Assembly (NCBI RefSeq): GCF_030463535.1
Contig: NC_132899.1
Coordinates: 14,789,490-14,853,489, forward strand
DNA: 64,000 bases
Source: Salminus brasiliensis
Lineage: Eukaryota > Chordata > Actinopteri > Characiformes > Bryconidae
Direction of reading: 5' to 3'
Shown here: positions 49,301-64,000 of the stretch, piece by piece
How the letters are laid out: every line of letters starts with the position of its first letter
Position numbering within the stretch: the first letter of the stretch is position 1
The notes under the pieces: model-generated
Database searches by the model: none
Told to the model about the DNA's origin: nothing
The model's input: only the letters and a program-made list of their open reading frames with translations
Position numbers and translations under genes: made by a program

Positions 49301-51995
49301 GGTGTAAAAACAAACCAAAATGAAAACTCTCCAAGTTTAAAAACTTGGTAACTGGGAAACTTACTACAAGTATGAAAACACCCTGAAGCTGTTCATGAAT
49401 GAATTACACCTTCCCATGTTTCATGTGAAGTCTGGTTGGGACGATATCACAAGCACAGAAGACAGGAGGGACAAGAAGCTCAACCCAACAACAGCCGAAC
49501 AATAATGATCAAATTCAACCTCAATTTCCGAATATATTAATGAACCAATGCTTCCCAAGAATCGCTACTCTATACTTAAAGAAATGTCTCATCCCTGACG
49601 CAGCTAGTTTTGATTGGACTGTTTTGCTCCAACTTCACCACAGGGAACCACAAACTACATTTACAAAAAGGAACCCAACTATTTAATTAATTTGAACGGA
49701 TCTGAAATGGTCTTAAACTAAAGCACTACACACATTGGAATTAACCGTCAGTTGGAGAACATGTGAAGTGTTGCTAGCCTGTACGGAGAAACACAGTTTA
49801 TGAGCAGCATATGATAGATTTAATGCTCAATATTTAAATCTATAGATGCATCTTTGCCAACCCTAGTCTCACTGCTCTGCATCATTGGTAAAGTAAGTGT
49901 TGTACTAGATGATGCTGAGATGTTATCACAGTGTGCATCCAAGCTTGTTGTGTGTTTTCCTAAAATACTTTACTACAATCCATGCTAAGGAGGGAGACAC
50001 AATGGCATTGAATCATACCGCTGTCTGCATCAGATCATTGGTTCGATTTGACAAAAATTCAGCTGAGCAACTAAGCCAAAATAACATACAGACATAACAG
50101 AAATAACAGACATACATATTTAGGGCATTTGGCCGATGCTCTTATCTAGATTGGCTTAAATTCAAATGATGCAAAGAGGCAAAGGTAAAGTTAGGAGTCT
50201 AGTCGAATATACTCTTATTGGTGGCAAGCTTGCCCAGCCAGGGATATAAACCCTAGTAAGCCACAGGGAAGGCAACCTGTTATTGCTTGTGCTAAACAAA
50301 CCTCTAAATATGCAGCTGCACTTGTAAAAGTACAGAAATAAAAGGGACATCTCTCTGTAATATTAAATGAGATATAAGCAGACACTTTCTACTTTTTACA
50401 TGAGCGTCAACAGGGAGGCACATGAAAAATACTGGGTATCTGCATTGGCTCACTACTTCCAAACTGATCAGTCCCTACTTCTAAGGAGCGGGATTATTTA
50501 TATACAAGACAGTAACCATTACACTGAAATGTCAATAATCAGGGTTGCATTTGCTCCATCCTGTTAACCTGATAAAAAGTTCGGGTCATGTCAGCTCCAC
50601 TGAGTCAGATGTGCAATATGAGGGCTAGGCTGCATGTCCTTACCACCATCTCGCTCTCTTGCCCGGTGTGGGTGCAGGGCCTTGGCTCTGCCGTGTCCAC
50701 TGCTCTCTGTGTGCTTGTTGTCTGGACTGTCGGATCTCCGCAGCATTTTGCACGGCGGGGTCGCATCACTGCTGTCCCGCATCTTCTCATGCCGATGGTC
50801 GCCAGTGGGGTGACTCTTGGATGAGTATTTAAGAGTCTGAAAAGCAATAAGAATACATGCAATCCCTGATTTCAGCTCAAACCTAGACACTGTACATGGT
50901 GCAGAATTAACAGCTGGCGGTTAGACAGACAGATCTAGGCCAGATAAAATGAAATCCAACAATTTTAAGTGACTCTGCATTTTGTAAACAGGCTCCCCAA
51001 AAGTGGTTGAGAGAAGGCGAGACGTGACAGGCTCGATACGCAAACCTGTAGCTAACATAACGACGAGGACACGCATGACACATGTGATTTAGCTTATTTC
51101 TTTATAGTCAAATGACTGCTAAACTTGTTCATTAGGCAGCACAGATGAATCTGGACGATCATCGGCCAGGCAGTCTTATTTTGACACCTCGTCACCAACG
51201 GCGAGCTCTGGCCCGGTTGTTTAGCTAACGTTACAAGCAACTCTCAGGCCAAACGCTCTGTTTATTAACCTTAATGCTTCCCAATGGCGGATGTTACTCA
51301 TTGTAAATGATTCAAAAGTGCGAATAACTGATGCCTTTACAGTACCTATCTAACGTCTTTCGCTCAAAAAAGCAGACATTCAGGCCTCACCTAGCAAGCT
51401 AGCTAGCTAGTTGGCTAACTTCGTAGCTAGCTGCTAGCGAGCTAACGTTAGCTTATGAAACTCGGTCCACCGCAACAAGCTGGTGATTAACTCGACGGGC
51501 AGTTGCCTTTCGTCCTAAACAAAGAGAATATAGCATGCAGTGGCGCGTCTGGTGATGTTTTTATGGTGGAAATGTTGGCAGACAGGAGCCTTTTCGGGCT
51601 GTTTGAGACTCGGAGGCCTGGCCTGCACCCGAAGCCTGAACCGGAGTGGCCCTTTTAATCTGATTTGTGTGAGCCTGCTCAGCGCTGAGCGCTAGCTAAC
51701 CTGGTAGGGCTGAGAGTCCCTTCGGTCGTTGCACCTACAAAAGAGGCAGAAAACAACAAGAAAATAAGGTTAGACACACGGAAAGTTGGCACACATTCGT
51801 AGTTAAACGACATGGCAATCTGCAACAGCTGAATTGTCTTCCTTAAGCTGTCTAAGTTTCTACTTATTTTGGTTTCACTAAAAATGGCGGAGTGTCAAAG
51901 CGGAGAAGGAAAAGGAGGAAAAAAATCGTAGCGTAAAAATAAAGAGCTGTTTACCCATCGCCGAGTCTCGGTTGTTTCCTTGCATACATTACCAT
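28046..51995 (-). CDS. wac: WAC, WW domain-containing adaptor with coiled coil (complete, 13 coding exons)
   Basis: Coding exons: 51955..51995, 51701..51734, 50644..50836, 42530..42621, 37840..37955, 36935..37062, 31450..31704, 30530..30652, 29889..30037, 29610..29725, 28810..29053, 28230..28357 and 28046..28115. They total 1,689 nt (562 aa) and every junction keeps phase. WAC is a nuclear adaptor that links RNF20/RNF40 to RNA polymerase II for H2B ubiquitination and also acts in mTORC1 and autophagy control. The protein starts MVMYARKQ, has a WW domain at about residues 127-157, Ser/Pro-rich middle blocks ([29 protein letters not shown]) and ends in a helical segment closing [10 protein letters not shown]. 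It is about 85 residues shorter than human WAC because no exon was found between 36935..37062 and 31450..31704, where mammals have a large one; the flanking phases fit a clean skip. Introns of 8 kb (42622..50643) and 5.2 kb carry transposons. Confidence 0.97.
28376..28421. repeat. wac: (CA)n-(AAAT)n compound microsatellite in a WAC intron
   Basis: A CA tract followed by about five AAAT units. It begins only about 20 bp upstream of the splice acceptor of exon 28230..28357, so it occupies the polypyrimidine-tract position (GT-rich on the transcribed strand). Confidence 0.9.
30185..30415 (+). repeat. wac: Interspersed repeat R1, 3' part, in a WAC intron
   Basis: Matches the end of R1: tgcaatcaaatcctcatagc, gaatgccttccctggatgga, ccaacaaaagcaggataaac and cttttgtccatagtgtagc. 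It lies in the intron between WAC exons 30530..30652 and 29889..30037. Confidence 0.55.
31784..32200 (+). repeat. wac: Interspersed repeat R1, near full-length, in a WAC intron
   Basis: Begins ctaaatgtttgtggacatc and ends aacacctttgtccatatag, with the internal ttgctgacacagatgtg and ggagcagataaacatgaacc. At about 415 bp it is among the more complete R1 copies here. The ends (tttgtggaca and tttgtccata) are roughly complementary, suggesting short terminal inverted repeats and hence a DNA transposon. Confidence 0.55.
34288..34540 (+). repeat. wac: SINE family B copy in a WAC intron
   Basis: Clear Pol III-type promoter elements: A box ggtggctcagcggttagagt and B box ggttcgattcccgg. They are followed by cactgttgggcccttgagca, a (GT)n patch and ccagatgggttaaatgcgga. 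The 44330..44613 copy is the same element inverted. Confidence 0.75.
37526..37556. repeat. wac: (AC)n microsatellite in a WAC intron
   Basis: A tract of about 30 bp between the exons at 36935..37062 and 37840..37955. Confidence 0.95.
37840..37955 (-). other. wac: WAC WW-domain exon
   Basis: This exon encodes residues 121-158 and holds nearly the whole WW domain: first tryptophan in PDDWSEH (about W128), the KKYYYN aromatic strand (about 139-141), second tryptophan in VSQWEKP (about W150) and the following proline. WW domains bind proline-rich ligands, and in WAC this one is tied to RNA polymerase II association. The splice acceptor ends ctacag and the donor reads AG|gtacac. Confidence 0.95.
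43267..43360. repeat. wac: Compound (TA)n(CA)n(CATA)n microsatellite in WAC intron 3
   Basis: About 34 bp of TA, then CA, then CATA, then CA again, in total about 94 bp of simple sequence. Confidence 0.95.
43915..44190 (+). repeat. wac: Interspersed repeat R1, 5' part, in WAC intron 3
   Basis: Reads gtccaaatttgtggacaccc, ctaatgaatgcattcagcta, ttgcacccattgctgacaca and attgagctgtggagcagcgg. It is uninterrupted, so it serves as the reference for the SINE insertion in the 20147 copy. Confidence 0.6.
44200..45990 (+). mobile_element. wac: Degenerate LINE in WAC intron 3, interrupted by a SINE
   Basis: On the plus strand, fragments of a reverse transcriptase are readable despite frameshifts: ctatcttaaagaaacc-type core, [12 protein letters not shown], and a C-terminal part with the motif ctttggacctggtacaaggt. 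The 3' end (gtcgctctggctaaatgccg at about 45955) matches the tail of SINE family A and of the 8.2 kb LINE. A family B SINE is inserted at 44330..44613. Confidence 0.65.
44330..44613 (-). repeat. wac: SINE family B copy inserted in a LINE
   Basis: Inverted copy of the 34288 element: on the plus strand it ends ccgggaatcgaacccacaac and gctctaaccgctgagccacc, the complements of the B and A boxes. LINE sequence is found on both sides. Confidence 0.75.
48782..48819. repeat. Short tandem repeat, 14-bp unit
   Basis: The unit aaaagcttgatcat is present two and a half times in tandem in WAC intron 3. Confidence 0.85.
48955..49384. mobile_element. wac: Putative MITE in WAC intron 3
   Basis: The left end aggatgttttcacacctg and the right end caagtatgaaaacaccct are inverted repeats with few mismatches over about 18 bp, 430 bp apart. 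The interior includes tggtttgttttcacccttgg and ccggtttcaagcgaactctg and has no transposase. It resembles the small TIR elements abundant in fish. Confidence 0.55.
50108..50300 (-). repeat. wac: SINE family A copy in WAC intron 3
   Basis: Reverse complement of the family A layout: the tail is at the low-coordinate end (ggcatttggccgatgctctt) and the tRNA-like head at the high end (ccagggatataaaccctag is the B-box side). It is shared with the copies at 20194 and 62030. Confidence 0.55.
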
Positions 51996-52156
51996 CAATG
52001 CCGTGTTAGTGTGTGTGAAGTTGATGTGAAAGATGGGCCGCTTGTGTGTTTTTAGGCTATCGAAGACCCGATCTCATCTAGCTATTATTTCAACAGTTCT
52101 AGCTATTCGAGTCGCTCTTCGCCTCTGCTAGTCGGAAGAGCGCCCTCGCTCCATCT

Positions 52157-52196
<40 letters not shown>

Positions 52197-52420
52197 CGCA
52201 CGCACACACACACCAAACTCTGCCCCTATCTACAGGAAAGTGAAGCTCAGCCTGCGCCGGGCCGCCTCCCCCTCTCCGCACACTGCGGGATATTCGTGGC
52301 CATCATCGGCTAAACTCGGCCATCATCGACCTCCTTCATTCTGCAGCCGAAGAGAAAGACGACTGCGCCTCTGTGTGGCTAAAGGATCTCCAGCCTTCCA
52401 GCTCTAATACACACCAATCC
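51500..52420 (-). promoter_or_regulatory. wac: WAC promoter / CpG-rich first-exon region
   Basis: Sequence around the WAC start codon (51995) and first two exons is rich in CpG compared with flanking DNA, with no TATA box at a sensible distance. This fits a housekeeping CpG-island promoter. A (CT)n tract at 52160..52193 lies about 170 bp upstream of the ATG and could fall in the 5' UTR or promoter. Limits are approximate. Confidence 0.5.
52160..52193. repeat. wac: (CT)n tract upstream of the WAC start codon
   Basis: About 34 bp of perfect CT repeats (GA on the transcribed strand), about 165 bp upstream of the WAC ATG. GA tracts are common in promoters and may be bound by GAGA-type factors. 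Confidence 0.9.
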
Positions 52421-52599
52421 ACACTGCTCCTGTACAACAAGCTGTTCTCTTATACACTTTACATCATTATTAATTCATATTAATTAATGGCATTAATAAT
52501 AATAGTAAGTATTAATTATAATAGTAAGTATTAATAAGTACTTAATAAGTGCTGAGGGACAAATGGAGGTCATCACCCAGTTGAATACAGGCTAGTCAT

Positions 52600-52637
52600 A
52601 TCTATCTATCTATGTATATCTATCTATCTATCTATCT

Positions 52638-52672
<35 letters not shown>
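52600..52672. repeat. (TATC)n(CA)n(TA)n compound microsatellite
   Basis: Several TATC units, then CA, then about 24 bp of TA, upstream of WAC. Confidence 0.95.
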
Positions 52673-53205
52673 CAAAAGTTTTAGAACACCGTCCATTTTT
52701 TTCAGTAGTCCACTGTCAGTGTTGCTCGGCCCATGCAGGCCTGCGTTGCTAACTATCTAACTATATAGTGGTGTTGGTGGCCAAATCATATTTAATATTA
52801 TTTATTTTCTTTTTTTTTCATTTATTTCTGCAGGCTTTCCTGAACAGGAGAAAGTTTTAAAACAGCCATCTAAGATGAGTGTGAGAGCTCACAGCAAAGT
52901 TGACCTGGGCTTTTTGGGGGTAACCCATGGGGTAAGCATTGACCCCACCATTGAATCCAATGCAGTGTGGTCAGTAACAATGGGGAACAATGGATCAGCA
53001 TTTTTGTGTTCACCGCCCTGTTAAAAGAGGACCAGGGCACACAGATTTGCCTCTTTACAGACACATTTTCTAGAATTTGACACTGAACCGCAGTATGTTA
53101 GAACTTACATACAGTTAAACTCATGTGACATGTGAACTGTCTACAAAGAAGTGGCAGATTTCTTTACATTTTTGTAAGATTTATAGTTCAAAGCATACTT
53201 AAATT

Positions 53206-53206
<1 letters not shown>

Positions 53207-53243
<37 letters not shown>
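53207..53243. repeat. (TG)n microsatellite
   Basis: A perfect TG tract of about 36 bp between WAC and FASN. Confidence 0.95.
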
Positions 53244-53244
<1 letters not shown>

Positions 53245-53569
53245 AGTTAGAGTGTAAGTTGGAGTTAATACACTGATCTGAAATAATCAGTGTACAAGAT
53301 AATAAAGCAGACACACTGACATACTGGTAAATTATAGATAAATTCCTCAGAGCACCTGAAGATGGATTAATCACAGACTAAATCCACTGTGACTGAGTTC
53401 ACTTCCCATTTCCTAGTTTAATAAAAACAGAACAACAATCCTGAAAGTCAAAACAAGCGTTTTTCCTCATTAGGGTCCATATATAAAGATAAGAGTGAGC
53501 ACTAACCGAGCTGAATTACAACTGGTGCTTTACTGAAGTCTTGCTTTAACCCTTTTAAGCAAACCAAAG

Positions 53570-53690
53570 GTGAACATGACCAGAAAAACTCCCTCAGAGT
53601 AAGATGGAAAGAAATCTTGAGAGGGACCAAGACTCAAAAGGGGAACTCAAAATTCCCTAGTTGGTATCAGAATGCACAACAAGAAACAGA
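53570..53690 (+). repeat. Interspersed repeat family R4 copy
   Basis: Contains gaaaaactccctcagagtaa, ttgagagggaccaagactca and aaaaggggaactcaaaattc, the 3' half of the R4 layout. Confidence 0.5.
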
Positions 53691-53879
53691 CAGAGAGTCT
53701 AGTTACAATATAGAAATGAGACAAAAGGTAAAATAAAGAGCTATCTAGAGAACTGTGACTAACATTTATATTATAGGGTCATACAGAGTATAACATTGAT
53801 GACTAGTGGATCCTTGCAGGCTAAGTAGTCACATGTGTTCTGAACAAATTGCACCATAGTCAGCATGAAAGTGAATAGC

Positions 53880-54420
53880 TAGGTCATGGTACTCCACCTC
53901 ATTCCCAACTCATCCCAAAAGTACTGAATGAAAGACCATTCCACTGCTCAATCCTGGGGGGGGGGGCTTTCTACTCCAATAGCCCACACCTGGCTTTAGA
54001 CATGGTGTAAACAGGTTCATGTTTATCGGTTTCATAGTCCTATCAAATCAAATCAAATTTATTTGTGTAGCGATCTTTACAACTGGCATTGTCACAAAGC
54101 AGCTTTACAGAACCAGTAAGAAGACAAGAAATTTACATTATAAGACATGAAAACCTAAGATCTAAACGCAGCAAGGAAAAACTCCCTTGGGAGGAACCAA
54201 GACTCACAAGAGGCACCCATCCTCCTCTGATCAGAACTATTCATCAATTATTGATAGCACTGTATAGTAGGTTCATGTTCTGTTTGAGAGTCCTATTCTA
54301 TTGGCAATACTTCTCTATCGGCCCAGGCTAGCTGTGTGTGTGTGTGCGCGCGTGGGTGCAACTTAAAGTAGCTGAACGCATTCATTAGATGAGGTGTCCA
54401 CAAATATTTAAACGTACAGT
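53880..54420 (-). repeat. Interspersed repeat R1 on the minus strand, interrupted by R4
   Basis: The plus-strand text is the complement of R1: ctcattcccaactcatccca at the left and acgcattcattagatgaggt near 54375 at the right. Between about 54044 and 54269 a family R4 copy is inserted (see 54044). Confidence 0.55.
54044..54260 (+). repeat. Interspersed repeat family R4 copy, nested in R1
   Basis: Starts caaatcaaatcaaatttatt, then gtagcgatctttacaactgg, caaagcagctttacagaacc, ttgggaggaaccaagactca and cccatcctcctctgatc. It is the most complete R4 copy here, about 215 bp. Confidence 0.6.
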
Positions 54421-54643
54421 GTGTGTGATATATATATATACACACGTACACACAATGAATAATGCAATCTTAATATAACAAAAACAAAGTAGGACAGTAG
54501 GACTTCATAGATGTCCTTCCAGAACTCCATAACAAAGCACTTCAGGATCGTTCCACATGCAAAACATTCACCCAAAAAGTTCCCATTCACCTTTGTGTCT
54601 CAGAAAAGATCACACTAAGACTCTAAACTGTTAGTGATCGATC

Positions 54644-56264
54644 TTTATTTGGACTAATACAATAAATACTTGAAAAATTACACAAGAACAAAACAAGTGA
54701 TCAAATGAACATATTAACAGCTAACAAAAGAATACCCATGTAGTTCATCTATGTGCTGGGCACAACATCCAAAAAGGCATCTGGTTCGTCATAGACTTGA
54801 ACAGAAGTCTCAGATATCTCCAGAGAGCTGCTCTCTGAGAGCTGCCTTTCTTCTTCATTGTGACTGGAACAGGGGAAACCATCAAGGCTCATTTGTATGA
54901 CCAGCATGTCGGTCCAATACAAAATAAAACCCTTCATTCTCACAACACGTGGTCAAAAACAAGAAAGAAAGAAGTACCAACAGAAAGCTCACTACCATTT
55001 CTCATCGAGTTTAGGTGTGGACCTGGCCACAACAGAAGAGACATATTGCACTATAACTAACTCATCTACCAATTCTGGCGCACTTTGCAGTAAGTAGTAG
55101 CAGAACAGTTTGAAGTATTCAAAGGACTTGTTTAAGTGCTGAGCATCACAGAAACACATATTTCAGAACCATACACTTTGTAATAGGAATTAAACAATGC
55201 AGGAATGTCTGTATTGACAAAGATATTAAAACATACAATTTCCAGTTAGTAACTTGCGGTTACACAAAAGCACAGGAGCAGCATTAACTTCAAGGCATTC
55301 CACATCGATGTCATGACTGAGCTTTGCTTCCCTTTTAGCAAGCACCCAAATACCAATTTAGTTTAATTCAGTTTCATTTCATTACATTATTCTTCAAGTG
55401 GTTTCTGCCTGATCTTGGTAGAGGCATCACTGTGGCAAAATGGAAATTTTCTTCCTGGAGACTCCAGAACAACTGCAGCATTTTTGCACAACGTTAATAC
55501 CAATATTAAGATTACAGTAAACACAAGTGCAAAATAAAGAGTGTGTAAATACTGGTTATGTTGGAACATCAGTGAACGTGTCTAGAAACATCTGATTGGT
55601 AAACAGCAATTTAACGTATGTACATGTGACTTGTGTACATGGGTTCAATTTGACAACTGCTGTGAGGCAGAGCAGACAATGACGTTTGCTGTCTGCCGGT
55701 TTTCTACAAGGCATATGATACACATGCATATGCAAGAGAGAAGGTTTATGTGGAATGCCCATGTAGAAAGGGCTACATGCATCCATTAGTAGTCCTTCAA
55801 TGTTTACTACCATTGAGGGGACACTGTAGTGTCTAGGCACTACTGAAAGCCAATTTCACCTAATGACGATATTTCAACTACGACGTACATTATACGTCAT
55901 GTTAAAAGTCACCGATTCTTAATTTTAGCACAGCTAGTAGAGGAACAAAGAAAACGAACAGATTGAGAAACTCAAGACTCGAAAAGTTAGAAAGATTTTT
56001 GTTTCAAGCTGAATAAATACCCTGTGCCACATCTTGGGATGATTAAAAGAATGAGTAAGAAGAGTCCGAGATGAAGAGACATGGTGTATTATTGTGTTAG
56101 GGAAAAGATACACCAGGATTTCACTAATGCAGGTTAAGAGAGGGCCAGGGCAGACTGTGTTCTAGTGTCTTTTGAGGAGAGAATGTGAATAAAAGAGAGA
56201 ATAGGAGAGAGAAAGACAGTAAAATAAGTGATTGCGAAGGGTTCACAATGAAGGGTTTTGGGTT
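54644..56264 (-). other. fasn: FASN 3' UTR (extent estimated)
   Basis: No exon of a known gene follows the FASN stop. The first AATAAA on the minus strand is at 54644..54649, which would give a 3' UTR of about 1.6 kb; an ATTAAA at about 55362..55367 is a shorter alternative. Short minus-strand open frames at 54749..54943 and 55387..55569 look mildly protein-like but have no support (see findings). Confidence 0.4.
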
Positions 56265-63654
<7,390 letters not shown>

Positions 63655-63689
63655 CTATTGAGCAGAGATAAAAACCATGGACATCAATG

Positions 63690-63960
63690 AGTACAGGTCA
63701 TGTTAGAAACTTTATTTGTCCCAAATATCAAAATGAGAAAAAAAGAAAGTCATTGACAGGACTTCGAACAAACACTAGACTGTATTAATGCAACAATATA
63801 CAGTCAGATCCATTAACAGCATCTTGACAGTGACTTTTGTAACGTTACACAAACCATAATCCACAATGGACTTGAAATGGAGAAATCAAGATGTGATTGA
63901 TGCGTTGAGTTTTAGCTTTATTTCAAGGCCTTTGAAAAATATATATATGCAATATCCACA
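63690..63960. repeat. fasn: Degenerate fish interspersed repeat in a FASN intron
   Basis: The stretch with ccacaatggacttgaaatgg, aatcaagatgtgattgatgc and tttagctttatttcaaggcc resembles a repeat widespread in teleosts. It accounts for the non-coding sequence upstream of the first visible FASN exon. Family name unknown. Confidence 0.45.
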
Positions 63961-64000
63961 CTCTCGAGCAATGCCTCCATGATCGTAATTACAGAGTTTG

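Larger units (their letters stand above)
52421..54643. other. WAC-FASN intergenic region
   Basis: There are no coding exons on either strand between the WAC promoter and the presumed FASN poly(A) site. The content is a compound microsatellite (52.6 kb), a (TG)n tract (53.2 kb) and interleaved interspersed repeats (53.57-54.42 kb). Confidence 0.6.

Overview
This window is nuclear DNA of a ray-finned fish, almost certainly a teleost. Three intron-containing genes lie on the minus strand, spliced at GT-AG introns, and they match vertebrate BAMBI, WAC and FASN codon by codon. The rest is AT-rich, rich in microsatellites, and filled with relics of fish-type transposons (tRNA-derived SINEs, LINE 3' ends, a Tc1-like transposase remnant, terminal-inverted-repeat elements). 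Some repeats look like families I associate with catfish and characins, but that placement is from memory and weak.

Layout, left to right. 1-13.6 kb: no gene recognised, only repeats and microsatellites. 13.6-17.4 kb: BAMBI, a complete three-exon gene (264 aa), with an upstream region carrying a tandem duplication of a CCAAT/GC-box module. 17.4-26.5 kb: intergenic, with a nested SINE, a LINE 3' end, a Tc1-like relic, a possible TIR element and three CTCF-like motifs. 26.5-52.4 kb: WAC, 13 coding exons (562 aa) with introns up to about 8 kb, several holding transposons. The large central exon I expect from mammalian WAC is not visible. 52.4-54.6 kb: intergenic repeats. 54.6-64 kb: the 3' part of FASN, 17 coding exons giving the last 1,038 residues (end of the central region, enoyl reductase, ketoreductase, acyl carrier protein, thioesterase). 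Its 5' exons lie beyond the right edge.

The genes do not form a functional unit. BAMBI is a kinase-less TGF-beta/BMP pseudoreceptor at the membrane, WAC is a nuclear WW-domain adaptor of H2B ubiquitination, and FASN is the cytosolic multifunctional fatty acid synthase. WAC followed by BAMBI in the same orientation matches the mammalian arrangement. FASN next to WAC does not (the human genes are on different chromosomes), so that junction is the main synteny question. Exon limits below were set by hand from splice signals and reading-phase continuity. UTR ends and promoters are estimates. I found no CRISPR, operon, phage or tRNA gene; the tRNA-like A/B boxes seen belong to SINEs.
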